A DNA stretch of 64,000 nucleotides from Nephrocerus scutellatus. Its lineage: Eukaryota > Arthropoda > Insecta > Diptera > Pipunculidae. The position numbers and the translations under genes are program-made. The stretch is taken from contig OX352761.1 of assembly GCA_947095585.1 (NCBI GenBank), positions 62,696,882-62,760,881 of the forward strand, written 5' to 3'. Below are positions 40,540-51,834 of this stretch, piece by piece; the stretch's first letter is position 1, and the number at the start of each line of letters is the position of its first letter. The notes under the pieces were generated by a model. The model searched no databases. It had not been told where the DNA came from and saw only the letters and a list, made by a program, of their open reading frames with translations.

Positions 40540-43395
40540 TTGCCGAAGATTATTAACGTGCTCATTAAATGTGCGACCAAAAACAATGATGTCATCCAAA
40601 TAGACTAGACATGTCTTCCAGCTAAGGCCTTGCAAAACATTGCATTGCATAGACCAAACGGCATTACAGAAAATTGATACAAGCCGTTTCCCGCACTAAA
40701 TGTTGTCTTCTCCCTGTCGTCGTAATGAATTGCTACCTGCCAGTATCCGCTTTTCAGATCCAATGTACTGAAGATTCTGGCTCCGGATAAGGTGTCCAAT
40801 GTGTCATCTATACGCGGTAATGGATAACTATCTTTCTTGGTGACATCGTTCAGTTTCCGATAGTCCACACAAAATCTCGTTGAACCATCTTTTTTTTGGA
40901 CAAGTACCACAGGTAAACTCCATGGGCTTTTAGACTTCTCTATGATTCCATCTCGTTCCATCTTCTTGACCAGTGTTTCTGCCTCTTGTTGCTTTGCAAG
41001 TGTTAAACGTCTTGGCGCCCGTCGAATTGGAAAAGCATTTCCTGTATCGATTCGATGTCGCACTATATTGGTTTTACCCATGTTGTTGTTGCTGAATTTG
41101 CTAAAATTGCTTTAGCGCCTTTTCTGTTGCTTGTCGCTGTTCTGCTGGAAGATGTTTACAAAGCGAACGAATTATCTGCTTCCTTTCCAGATCTAGTGGC
41201 GTATTCTTTACTTTTACAGGCGTACAGTTTTCGATACAGTTTACTCCCTGAGTCTTGCCAATGACTGTTCCTTCTCTTATTACCTTCGGTGATGGGCTAA
41301 CGTTCATTATTCTCATTGGTATCTTACGCTGAAAATTTATTAGAGTTCTTCCGCATAATAGCCCGTTCTTGTTGAAATTGCTTGGCTCACTATTCCTGTT
41401 TTAGTGTCCCCAAGATCACCGTTCACCTTGCCATAGATGATTTTCTCGCACATCGGTGGTATCTCCACTTTTTCTTCAGTAATGACTTTTAGCCCACCAC
41501 TCTGGTTGTCGTTTATTTGCAGGGGTACTTCCACATTACACCATTTTAACACGTGGTTTTTTAGATCAAAGGACATCTCGTGCTCTGTCATGAAATCCAA
41601 GCCGAATATGCCTTCATCTGTAATGCTGGCAACAATAAACCGATAAGAAAGCCGTATTCCTTCAAACATGACACTACAGAAGCACTCTCCTTAAATTGCT
41701 TCACCTGTCGCTGCCCTCAAATTATAACGAATACTTTTTCCAGTTGACCTTTGAACACCACTTTGGGATTTACAACTGATCTGGAAGCTCTTGCATCCAA
41801 GGTAAACGTGCATTGTAACACACCACTAACAACCAAGCTGTCGCTGTCTTTTCAAAGTTTGGCAGTGTTCACCGTGATCTTGGGGCTCTCTCCCCTCTTA
41901 CGCCCGTAAAAATTGTTTCCTTAGGTTTCTGGCATCTAAAACATTTTGGACGAGAATTTGATGTGGTGCGTTGTTCTAGAAGCGTCCAGTCTACGATTTT
42001 CCGATCTTCTCATCAATGAGGGCTTCTATTTGTGTGATGTCCTCAGTTTCCAACTTGCGCAATCTAACTAAATCAGTAGACTAACTAGCTCTAGCTGCAA
42101 AGCCGATGCCAATACTTTATTCATTGACTTTCCTCTGGCTCCTCAAATGAAGTTTTAATTGCTCATCTCGGATACCATTGATGAACGCATCCACTTCCAG
42201 TCCGTCCAAGATAACAGTCGGAACCCCACAATAGGCTTGTCGTGCTAGCTTAGTTATTTCCCGCTTTTTCTTAATCTGGAGCTGTATTTTGCTAAGCTCT
42301 TGGGTGTGAGACTGTCCATAACGCAAGTCCAACTATTTCAAGATTCTCCCGGAACTCATCTCGGCATTTGAAATCCATTGTAATACATCAGCCGCCTTGC
42401 CCCTCAACGCTACGCATTGTGTTGAACAGCAGCTGTAAACTGGACTTTGACATTTTCAAAATCTGTCTCGCCATCGAACGCAGGTGGCTTCAAAATTCCT
42501 TTCTGGTTAGTAGAAAATTCTGGAATGACTCTGGGAGTACTTTGTTGAGTGTTCTCTCTGACAAACTGGGTACAATTGTCCAACCAGGTCCAAAATTATT
42601 TAATTTTTCCTTCAACATTACTCACCTTTCCTGTCACGTTCGTCTCGAGCATTTTACTTCTTCGTGAAATTCCATTCCATTCATTTCTCCCTTGAGCGTT
42701 TCTTGAATTTTACTCATTTCACCTTTTAGTTTTTCCAGCTTTTGATTTTGTTGATCGAATTTGGAGTTCAATTTACTGTTCAAACTTAACGGTCAGTTTG
42801 AAATTTAACTGCTGATTTTGGTGATCCAATTCTTTCTTAAGTTCTTCGCTCTGCTGTTGATTTTGCCGGTCCAATTCTTTCTTTAGTTCTTGGCTCTGCT
42901 GCTGCCATTGTTCACTTTGCCGGTCAAACTTTCTGTTCGTTTGTTCACTTTGCTGCTTCATTTATTCTCTTTGCTGGTCAAACTTGCTATTCATTTGTTG
43001 CATTAGAACTTGCAACATCGCTTCCATGCTTGATGGGCTCCACTAACTCCGTCTCAATTAAAAACACTTCACCGGCTTGCTGCTTTTCCCCTATAACGAC
43101 TTGTTGCAATCGAAAAAATAACTCTTGCTTACTTCCAGCGGTGCTAAGACCTCGCCTTCCAAGCTCTTCTTTAAGCTCCTGGGAACTATAGGATTTAACG
43201 TTAACTGCACTTTTCATTTTATTATTTACTGTTTATCGGTTTGTAAAATTTCACTTAATTATTTTTTTGTTCCACGATTTGCAAAATTTTATTGTTTTCC
43301 GATTTGCAAAATTTTATTATCTCACAATTTGCAAAATTATTGTCTCTCATTTTACACGATTTGCAAAATCAAACTTCTGACACCAATTGTTACGA
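40540..43395 (-). mobile_element. Gypsy-type element with SAP-domain Gag, 3'-truncated in RT
   Basis: Minus strand from its 5' end at 43395. Gag starts near 43217 with a SAP-like motif (LKEELGRRGLSTAGSKQEL), then a Gln/Glu-rich coiled coil (42961-42773, DRQSEQWQQQSQELKKELD) and a capsid-like part (42332-42117, LDGLEVDAFINGIRDEQLK). The retropepsin active site reads LDARAS instead of LDTGAS, so the protease is dead. The PR-RT region is 41669-41340 (GIFGLDFMTEHEMSFDL). RT is 41081-40605: IEKSKSPWSLPVVLVQKKD, FCVDYRKLND, FSTLDLKSGYWQV (motif A), SVMPFGLCNA (motif B) and a frame-shifted motif C. The element stops there; RNase H and integrase are missing. Confidence 0.85.
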
Positions 43396-43963
43396 AATTT
43401 AGGCTTTCGAATTCGTAAAGGATTTTGCAAATAAAACACAACACAAGTTTATTAATTTACAAATAACAACTTTAATAAATAGACAGTAAAAAAATAATAT
43501 CAGTTCACGAATTTATTCTGGTGATAACTTTAAATGTACACAAAAACATTTATTACTTGTACTTTACAATAATTCTCTTAAGGTAGCTTTATTTACATTT
43601 ATTTAATTTACAAATAACAACTTTAATAAATAGACAGTAAAAAAATAATATCAGTTTACGAATTTATTCTGGTGATAACTTTAAATGTACACAAAAACAT
43701 TTATTACTTGTACTTTACAATAATTCTCTTAAGGTAGCTTTATTACTATTTAATTTTACAACTTGACTGATTGAATTCCAATTAACGGATGATTTATCTG
43801 CAGCGAACGCCACCTTTTATACTAATTGAAAAGCTTCCAGAAACTTCCAATCTTATAGACAGAAATATCGAGAAAAGACCAGAAAATTATAGCCTTATTT
43901 CCTTATTTGACTGCATTTTTCAATAGTACATAATGATTCAAACTCTCAATCTAAAGTCTTACA
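43396..43963 (-). repeat. Probable LTR of the SAP-Gag Gypsy element
   Basis: Minus-strand block starting TGTAAGACTTTAGATTGAG (43963) and ending CGTAACA (43396), followed by ATTGGTGTCAGAAG, a TGG-starting primer-binding-site candidate just before the internal region. It contains a ~151-bp tandem duplication (AATTTACAAATAACAACTTT at 43454 and 43605). No second LTR is present because the element is 3'-truncated, so the boundaries are provisional. Confidence 0.5.
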
Positions 43964-44029
43964 TCCTAAAAAAGCACTCTTATGCTTATTTTTAGTATGC
44001 AATATTTACATTGCGATTTATTTTAGGTC

Positions 44030-45043
44030 TCGAACGATATAAGTGTCGATTCTATGGTTTTCGTGGTCGCTGGGTTGAATGGTGGTGGTAAGACAGCTCT
44101 AGGTGGATGGTGACGATAACTGAGGGGGGGGTGAATGATATTAGTGTCGATTCTATGGTTTTCGGGGTCGCTGAGTTGAATGGTGATGGTAAGACAGCTC
44201 TATGGGGATGGGGTCGACTGAGGGGTGGGGGGGGGGGGTGAACGATATTAGTGTCGATTCTATGGTTTTCGGGGTAGTTGAGTTAAATGGTGATGGTAAG
44301 ACAGCTCTATGGGGATGGGGTCGACAACTGAAGGGGTGGGGGGTGAACGATATTAGTGTCGATTTTATGATTTTCGTGGTCGCTGAACTGAGTGGAGTGG
44401 TTAAGACAGCTCTAAGGGGACAGGGGTCGATAAGTGAGGGGGGGGGGGGGTGACCGATATTAGTGTTGGTTCTATGGTTTTCGTTGTCACTGAGTTGAAT
44501 GGTGATGGTAAGACAGCTCTATGGGAATGGGGTCGATAACTGAGGGGGGGTGACCGATATTAGTGTCGATTTTGGTTTTCGTGGTCGCTGAGTTGAATGG
44601 TAAGACAGCTCTAGGGGGATGGGGTCGAGAACTGAGGGAGGGGGGGTTGTTGACCGATATTAGTCTCGGGTTGCTGAGTAGAATGGTGATGGTAAGACAG
44701 CTCTAGGGGTATGGGGTCGATAACGGAGGGGGGGGGGGGGTTACCAATATTAGTGTCGATTTTATATTTTTCGGGGTCGCTGAGTTGAATCGTGATGGTA
44801 CGACAGCTCTAGGTAGATGGGGTCGATAGTCGCCACTACTTCAAATTGGAAAAAGTAGATTAATAGCCGTGTTTTATGTATATGTTAAATTTACATCGAT
44901 TTTTGAAATCTGCCGCTGAATAATAAATTTTGTTAATAAAAAATGCAATTTTACCTTAAAGATAGATATCATTCTTTTTTCTACCCTGCCTAATAGAAGA
45001 TTGAGATGAATAAATACCTGGGCAGCGCCGGGTAATCAGCTAG
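44030..45043 (+). mobile_element. Non-autonomous Helitron with ~100-bp satellite array
   Basis: About eight units with GATATTAGTGTCGATTCTAT, GGTTTTCGGGGTCGCTGAG, TTGAATGGTGATGGTAAGAC and AGCTCTATGGGGATGGGGTC, interrupted by G-runs of up to ten bases (44030-44830). A segment matching the helicase flank of the 39186 copy follows, with the helicase itself deleted (44832-44930). The 3' terminus is hairpin CCTGGGCAGCGCCGGG, then TAATCAG and CTAG at 45040-45043 before T. The orientation is opposite to 39186-40535. Confidence 0.8.
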
Positions 45044-45099
45044 TATTTTATAAATGACTCGGTTGTCATTTATATGCCGTCTCGATCGGAAGTGCTGTG

Positions 45100-46580
45100 T
45101 GCTGCGCGTCGGCACAAAATAAAAAAAAAACAACAACATCAAAACACAACAATAATTGCAATCAGCAAATAATAGAAAACCCGGTTCTCGTGTGCAAATA
45201 ATTATTAGTGCAAAGTGCAGTGTGTGCTTCCGTTCGTCCTATCCTCTATCCAGCTAAACTAAAGAATTTGGAAAATTGTGTTGTTGTATGCTTGCATACG
45301 CAATGTGATGATCTAATTCTTTTGTAATTAAATAACGGATTGTGAGTTATTATTTCTTATGGTGATTTAACTCATTTTGTCGTGAAGGCATAACACTGGC
45401 GACAATTTGTGTTGATAATCCATTTTTTTGTATTTTCAGAGTGGATCTCAGCAACATACGTGGGCTGAGAACGAATTCTTTCTCTGTGTTTAACTATGTT
45501 CATGTCCACAGGTCAGCAATTCTGGCACTGAGTGAAACTCAGGTATTTGATAATTTTGATGTATCGGAATTTAATTTGCCTGGGTATAGCTTGGTGCCAT
45601 TATTTTTCTCTCGACGCAGACTCGCAATCTATGTCCGGAGTGATGTTGCGTTTCAGCTTTTGCCTCAATTTAGCCAAAGTTCCGAACCGGAATTCAATTT
45701 CATTTGGCTCAAAGTTAAGGTAGAGCGCAACATGTTTCCTTTACAGAAGCCTCCACTTAGACAGTGCTTCAACCAAGAGTGAGTTTGATGCACTGTCTGA
45801 TTCAATCTTAAGAATTGACACAAAACATGAAATCGTTATTGCGGGCGATTTCAATGTATGTACACAATTCTGGGTGGCTTCGCCATTCTGGCCAGACAAC
45901 ACCCTAAGGAAGGTGTGTTGAGTTATTCGCTGAGTTTAATCACCTTACTCAGCTTGTAAATGAGCCTACCCGAATACCTGACATTGCACATCATTCCGCT
46001 AACACCCTTGACTTGTTCCTTACCTCTCGTCCTGATAAATACTCCGTCAATGTATTATCGCCTCTAGGCTCGTCAGACCATTGTGTTGTATCAGCTAATT
46101 TCTCGTTAATAAACCACGTAGTTAGAGAAAAAACTCCTAAAAAAATAGTATGGCAATACGAGAAAGCCAATTGGGACGGCCTTAACAACTTCTTTGGGAG
46201 AACTAGTCGCTATTTTTTCGTGATAGCAACGTGGATGCCGCCGCTGATGCAATCACAAACATCATTCTTATTGGTATGAGAAAGTTTATCCTTTTCAGGA
46301 ATAAATCTATCAAATCAAAGGAAGATGGATGGTAAGACTTAAGCTGTAAACAGGCTTCTAAATTAGAGAGGTATGCTTTCGGTTTTACAAAGCAAACCCT
46401 ACCGAGGAAAACCGAAAAAGTTTAAACGAGCAAGAAATGATTGCAATGACCATCTTCGGCGAGTCAAATTCGCCTACGTCCAAAAATTAAGTCAAAAAAG
46501 ACTACAAAAGCTGTGGACTAGGAGTAAACCCGCCCAAAACAGACCTGGTCCCCTTTACTCCACTGCACTAGTCTAGTTTT
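45100..46580 (+). mobile_element. LINE copy, plus strand, near-complete endonuclease
   Basis: Possible 5' UTR from about 45100. The frame is best from 45432: VDLSNIRGLRTNSFSVFNYV, ILALSETQVFDNF (first and second endonuclease blocks), then after a frame change RIDTKHEIVIAGDFNV (the GDFN catalytic block) and LSPLGSSDHCVVSANFSL (SDH block, near 46055-46110). RT-side linker pieces continue to about 46560. It is 3'-truncated before RT. TTTTCAG directly precedes the coding start (45434-45440) and resembles a splice acceptor. Confidence 0.8.
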
Positions 46581-46633
46581 CACCAATAAGGCGAAATTTC
46601 TGTGAACTATTCTGTATATTCTGAATAAAAAAA

Positions 46634-46716
46634 GTGGGCGCCGTGGCTTAGTGGATAAGAACATGGCTTTTGAGCAGGAGGTTCGTGGTTCCAATCCCAG
46701 TAACACCAAAAGTATA
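46634..46716 (+). mobile_element. tRNA-derived SINE, head only
   Basis: GTGGGCGCCGTGGCTTAGTGG (A box) to AGTAACACCAAAAGTATAC, with B box changed to GGTTCCAATCC (46687-46697). The SINE body is absent; a different sequence starting CATCGGTAAAAGTTGGGG follows. It is preceded by an A-rich run (46625-46633). Confidence 0.8.
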
Positions 46717-46734
46717 CATCGGTAAAAGTTGGGG

Positions 46735-48300
46735 ATTATAGCCGGAGCTGATGAGTGATGTGCGGTCAGCCATCAGCAGAAATAGGGGGAATAACACAGA
46801 ATGCTCTAGAATTGCATGTGGCCGTAACTATCTCTGACTGGTGGAAGTGTGAACAAACCTTCACGTGGTGGCCGCTGGTAATTTTCCTCCAATGCAGGAA
46901 AAGCTGAATGATCGGACTAGTCCCTTCAAAGTAAGGTTGGCGCGAGGCCAATAACCTCGCCTGTAAAAAATTATTATTACGGAACCCAAAATCAGCCTCG
47001 GATACACTGATGAACGACGACGACCACGGCAACGAAAACGGCTAAACGATTTAAGAATTTTCTCATGGAACGTACGCTCACTGTATAGACCTCGAGCTGC
47101 ACGGCAGCTATCCGATACCCTTTCCAAATATAATACTGACTTAACAGCAATTCAGAATTCAGCGCGGATTGCATCATCACGGAAGACTGCATCCGCGAAT
47201 CAGATTCGAGTCAACACGGCTGCCCTTCGCAATGAAGAGACCAGAAACAACTACGGTCAAGCGATAGGACTCGCCCTAAATGCAGGGAGAGTAAGTCCTG
47301 GGGCTGAGATGTCGGGCGTAGAAGAGAAATGGACACGCCTTAAGAATACTGTCATTAGTACTGCTGACTCCATCTTAGGCAGTAGTCGTAGAGATCGAAA
47401 CAACTGGTTCGATGACCAATGTAAGCTAGCGACTGAACGTAAGAATGTTGCGTACCGAGAAATGCAACAATCTCATAGAACGCGGGCACGCGAAGATGAA
47501 TATAAAGAGCTCAGAAGATATGAAAAAACAGTTCACCGGCGAAAGCAGCCTGGGAGAAGAATCTCATCCGTGAACTGGAACAGTACAGAGTACCGCACCA
47601 GGCGCGGAAGTTCTACCAAAGGGTCCGCGGTATGACGCAATATACACCGCGTTGCAAATACTGCAAGGACAAAGAGGTAATCTGATCGCCGATCTTAAAG
47701 GCATCTTAGAGCGATGGGAAGAGCACTTTCATGAGTTGCTAAATGGCCAGCTAACTGAGGAATTGCAGGCTCCACCAATGACCGAAGATCATACTATGCT
47801 GTCGCCACCAAGCATAGTCGAAGTTAGCAGAGCGATAAATCGGCTCAAAAATAATAAGGCACCGGGATCTGATGGGATACCAGCGGAACTGATAAAAATA
47901 GGAGGCCCCACATTACACCAAGCAATTCATGAACTAATAGTGCAAGTATGGAAAGAAGAAGTTATGCCAGAAGACTGGCGAAGAGGCATCCTGTGCCCCA
48001 TACATAAGAAGGGAGATATCACAAAATGCAGCAATTATCGTGGTATAACGTTGTTGAGTATCGCGTATAAGATTTTCTCCTCTATCCTTCAAGACAGGAC
48101 AGCCCCATACGCTAAAGTCATCATTGGTTCATACCAGTGTGGCTTCATCCCAGGCAAATCAACAACTGATCAGATTTACACCCTAAGGCAGGTCAATGTT
48201 ATAAGCCAAGTAAAAATATCTGGATCACTATCAAGCCCATTCAACATCTATAACGGGCTCCGAAAAGGGGATGGACTGGCCTGCGTCCGCGGCCGCGGTC
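46735..48300 (+). mobile_element. RTE/I-like LINE, endonuclease and RT with deletions
   Basis: Starts LNDLRIFSWNVRSLYR and NTDLTAIQ (endonuclease block 1, near 47040-47150), then most of the endonuclease is deleted. The linker region is 47309-47620 (GSSRRDRNNWFDDQCKLAT). RT is 47652-48290: INRLKNNKAPGSDGIPAELI, RRGILCPIHKKGDITKCSNY, GITLLSIAYKIF and YQCGFIPGKSTTDQI. A deletion then removes motif A and leads to NGLRKGDGLAC (motif B). Sequence after 48290 is foreign, so motif C is lost. Not functional. Confidence 0.75.
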
Positions 48301-48473
48301 TAAGGGTGCACCAGCAGCCACCAAACCTAACCTTACCTACTCTACCACTGGCGAGATTGTTTTTTTTATGTGAAAGGTTTATATCTTTCATATGATACCA
48401 ATAAATTCACTTTTCTGAAAGAAAAACCTCAAACTTTGTAAGCCCCCCCTCAAAAAGGGGTTCACAACACCCC

Positions 48474-48582
48474 GTGAATGTAGTATGAATTATCGATACT
48501 ACACTGTATCCTAAGTCAGTGTTCAGACTGAGAATGAGTTGAGTTAATCTTGTCTCACAATTCATTACATTGGTGGCAGCGG
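48474..48582 (+). repeat. Damaged 5' LTR and primer-binding site of the 412-like element
   Basis: 48474-48551 matches the 3' LTR at about 54696-54775 (GTGAATGTAGT, TCGATACTACACTGTATCC, GAGTTAATCTTGTCTC). The remaining ~140 bp of the LTR is missing and replaced by ACAATTCATTACA. TGGTGGCAGCGG at 48571-48582 follows, a plausible primer-binding site. The first bases (TGTT) are also lost. Confidence 0.75.
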
Positions 48583-48734
48583 TAAAAAATTAAAGTGAAT
48601 TGCGCTTCTCAGCTCGCCATATGGATAATTGTAATTCAGCCTAAAGACTGAATTATCTTAAAAGGATTTTACTTTAAAAAAAAAAAAAACAATTTTTTTT
48701 CCTAACCCCTATGAATATAAAAAAAAACTCAAAA

Positions 48735-49300
48735 TTACACCATCGCAAGCTGAGCGCTTAGCAATTGTTTTAAAATAAGTATTTATAAAAAAAAATTACA
48801 CGCGACACGTGACACGTGTCACGTCATCGCAAGCCAAGTTTTAAAAAAAGTAGTAAAAAAAAAAAAATTACACGCGCCACACGCGCCGTGCGACTCGCGC
48901 ATGTGTCACGTCATCGCAAGCCGAGTTTTAAAAAAAGTATTTCTTAAAAAAAAATTACACGCGCCACACGCGATGTGCGACACGCGACGTGCGTCACGTC
49001 ATCGCAAGCCGAGCGCTTACCAATTGTATTTAAAAAAAAAATTGCACGCGCTACACGCGGCACACGCGATGTGCGAAACGCGACATGTGTCACGTCATCG
49101 CAAGCCGAGTTTTAAAAAAAGTATTTAAAAAAAAAAATACACGCGCCACACGCGACGCGCAACACGTGACATGCTTCATGTCATCGCAAGCCAAGTTTTA
49201 AAACAAGTAATTTAAAAAAAAAAAAATACACGCGCCACACGCGACACGCGACGCGCGTCACGTCATCGCAAGCCAAGCACTTACCAATTGTTTTAAAACA
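48735..49300. repeat. GC/A-alternating array (84-96-bp units) in the leader of the 412-like element
   Basis: Each unit has a CpG-rich block of ACACGCGCCACACGCGAC type, the constant GTCACGTCATCGCAAGCC, then TTTTAAAAMAAGTAT and a poly(A) run. The constant block lies at 48818, 48905, 48993, 49089, 49173 (variant) and 49257. It contains TCACGTCA, a CRE-like octamer (TGACGTGA on the other strand). Two E-boxes CACGTG occur at 48806-48811 and 48813-48818. The array lies between the primer-binding site and gag. Confidence 0.85.
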
Positions 49301-49440
49301 AGTCCCATCAAATTCTGAATGGTAGAAGTCGGGATATACAACCGGACAAACCCACAAACCCATAAACCCACAAACCGACACACGTACGCCAGAAAAATTT
49401 TCTTGTCCTCTGATTATTAGCTTCGCCCTTCGGGCTCGCA

Positions 49441-50915
49441 ATTATTATTATTGTTTGGTGGGCTGAAAAGCCTGGTACACTGCGACCTAGAGATCTATTG
49501 TGCATCCCAGATGATTACCACTTTATGTGGTGGCTTAGTTCCTTAATGAATGCCATTACGTCTGACAGTTCGATTGAAGTGACATTCTGTCCTGGGACTG
49601 TGTAAGCCTTGAGATACTTGAGTCTTTTCCTTATAAGAGCATCACACATGAACAATATATGTTCTGGCGATTCTTTTGCCTTGTTGCAGAACCAGCAGTT
49701 GTCCGTCTGGGATTTTCCCATTTTCAATAGGTGTCTGTTGAATGGGCCGTGTCCCGTTATGTACCAGACTAGAGATCTGAGTGCATGACGGTTCAGTTTA
49801 ATTGCCTTGTCTATATGTACAATGTTGTACTTGAGAAGCCTTTTGGTATGTTTCATCCCTGTTGACGATGCCCATTCAGCTTCGATGGCATTGTTGGCCC
49901 ACTCTTTAATTTTGTTTTTGAGGTGGCTAAGGTAGTAGGCAATGCTTGGTTTCGGCCCAATGAAGGTACCTTCTGCGCCTTCTCTTGCGCAGAGATCTGC
50001 TGCCTCGTTCCCTGCAATGCCTGAGTGCCCTGGGGACCACATAAGGGTGATTTTATTAGTTTTGGCCAATTGTTTTAAGTGACAGTAGCAGCTCCACGTT
50101 GTCTGAGATCATGTAAATCTAATATCATATCAAGGCTGCGTATGTCAGCCTAGGTCTGATAATTGTCTGGTATACCCAAAGAGTCATTTGCGGGCTTATT
50201 CCCCACGTTTTGTTGAACATGCGTTGGCATGTGAAGTAAGCTTTATTAGCTTTGTTAGTAATGTACGTCATATGGGAGTTCCATGTCAGTTTTTTGATCG
50301 AACATGACTCCCAGATATTTGGCCTCCGGCATTATTTGGAGGACCTTGCCTTGGAAATTTATAATGGGAAGATTTATTTTTCTGCTCTTTGTGAAGATGG
50401 TGCACACTATCTTGTCTGGGTTGACACTTAGGTTCACCTCTTTACACCAATCGTTTACTAGTTTGAGAGCAATTTGCATCCGTTCTGCTATCATACTCTC
50501 GAATTTGCCACGGACCATAAGGACGAGGTCATCCGCATAGCCAATATTGGTAATATGATTATTCTTAAGCCTTGAGAGTAACTGGTCCATCACCAGCAGC
50601 CACAAAAGGGCTGATAGGACTCCGCCTTGTGGGCAACCTCTGGTTGCCGCTACTGTGATGGCTTCGTCGCCGAATGAGGCCCGAATTCTCCTACCCCTTA
50701 GCATGCTTATAACCCAACCTATGATTGAGGATTCTACACCCTTATTTCTGGCTTGTGATTGAATCACTTCGAAGTTAGTGTGGTCAAAAGCGCCTTGAAT
50801 GTCTATGAAGGCACATATTAACATTTCTTTGTTCCGAAGTGTATCTTCGATTTCGTCTGTCAGCTCGTGCAGTGCAGTTTCTGTTGATTTCCCTGTCTGA
50901 TATGCATGCTAGCTG
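49441..50915 (-). mobile_element. LOA-type LINE with RNase H, nested in the 412-like element
   Basis: The minus strand enters at about 50915 in the RT: LICAFIDIQGAFDHTNFEVI (motif A), TRGCPQGGVLSALLWLLVMD (motif B), NIGYADDLVLMVRGK (motif C, intact) and LSVNPDKIVCTIF. After stops near 50250 and 50100 an RNase H end reads LMWSPGHSGIAGNEAADLC, then a C-terminal zinc motif DNCWFCNKAKESPEHILFMC. The 3' end carries (AAT)n at 49441-49457. The insertion destroyed the N-terminal half of the host element's gag; the host gag resumes at 50917. Confidence 0.85.
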
Positions 50916-50916
50916 T

Positions 50917-51830
50917 GGAGGATGCTGCTACTTATATTAAAAATTTAAATGGTCAAACAGCTCTAAATTCATTAGTCAAAGGGTTAAGAGACCCTATAAA
51001 AATTATTCTAAGAGCAGGGAAGTTTTCAACAATAGCAGATGCTATTACTAAATAGGTTGAAGAGGAACTATTTAATAGAAGTGAAACATCAAACCATTTT
51101 ACGTCGGACCATTCCTCAAAAATTGTGACATGCCAACTATGTAACAAGCAAGGACATAGAGCCAACAAATGTTACTCCTTAAGCAATAGAGCGAGTTATA
51201 ATTCAAATAATAACCAAAATCAAAATGTTAAATTGAGGCAACACCCAACTAATTTCAGTACCAATACAGCTAAATCCTTTACGAATACTTCTACAATTAA
51301 CCAATCCGTCCGACAAGTATCTTTATACTGTAGATATTTTCGTAAAAGAGGAAATCTTATCGACGATTGTTTTAAGCGAAATAATAAAAACTCTGATTCT
51401 ATTTCCCATTCTTTTCACATTGTGCCAGATTTCTTTTCATTGGAGTGTGAAGGCATTATAGGAAAAGATTTTCTCCAAGTCAACAAATGCAAAATCGATG
51501 ATGCTAAAAGACAAATAGAAATTTTTAATTACCCAGAAAGTCAAATAATTTTAAAATGCTTAGGAAATCCTTCGCCGGCGATAACAGTCCCAGCACGAGT
51601 CGAAAAAATGTTTAAAGTACCGTTTAATGTCCTTCATGATGAATTTGTGAATCTCAAGAAATTGAAAGGGGTGTTTTCTTGGCTGGGTCAGTAGTCAGCA
51701 TTCGGAATCGTAATGGGTTAGTAGCTATTCTAAATACTAATGACTCGGAATTTACTATTAAAAAAATGTCGGTAAACCCTAAATCAATTAAAAATTACGA
51801 TATGTATCACACCAATCAATTATAAAATGA
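50917..51830 (+). pseudogene. 412-like Gypsy gag (C-terminal part) and protease region
   Basis: Capsid end from 50917 (NLNGQTALNSLVKGLRD), a stop near 51052, then the nucleocapsid from 51125 with zinc knuckle CQLCNKQGHRANKC (CX2CX4HX4C) and a long Asn/Gln-rich tail. A second, imperfect knuckle-like CRYFRKRGNLIDDC follows. The retropepsin catalytic DTG was not found, so that part seems deleted. GIIGKDFLQVNKCKIDD (51450-51510) marks the protease C-terminal side. Structural polyprotein; truncated and interrupted. Confidence 0.75.
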
Positions 51831-51834
51831 AAAC

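Noticed and set aside
45434..45440. Host splice acceptor (TTTTCAG) creating a host-LINE fusion exon
   Set aside because: The sequence after it is LINE endonuclease, and a related TTTCAG also precedes the family copy at 36777, so it belongs to the element. No upstream host exon was found.
48735..49300. CpG island promoter
   Set aside because: CpG richness comes only from a repeated ACACGCG block in a tandem array inside a retrotransposon leader, with no initiator or gene downstream other than gag.
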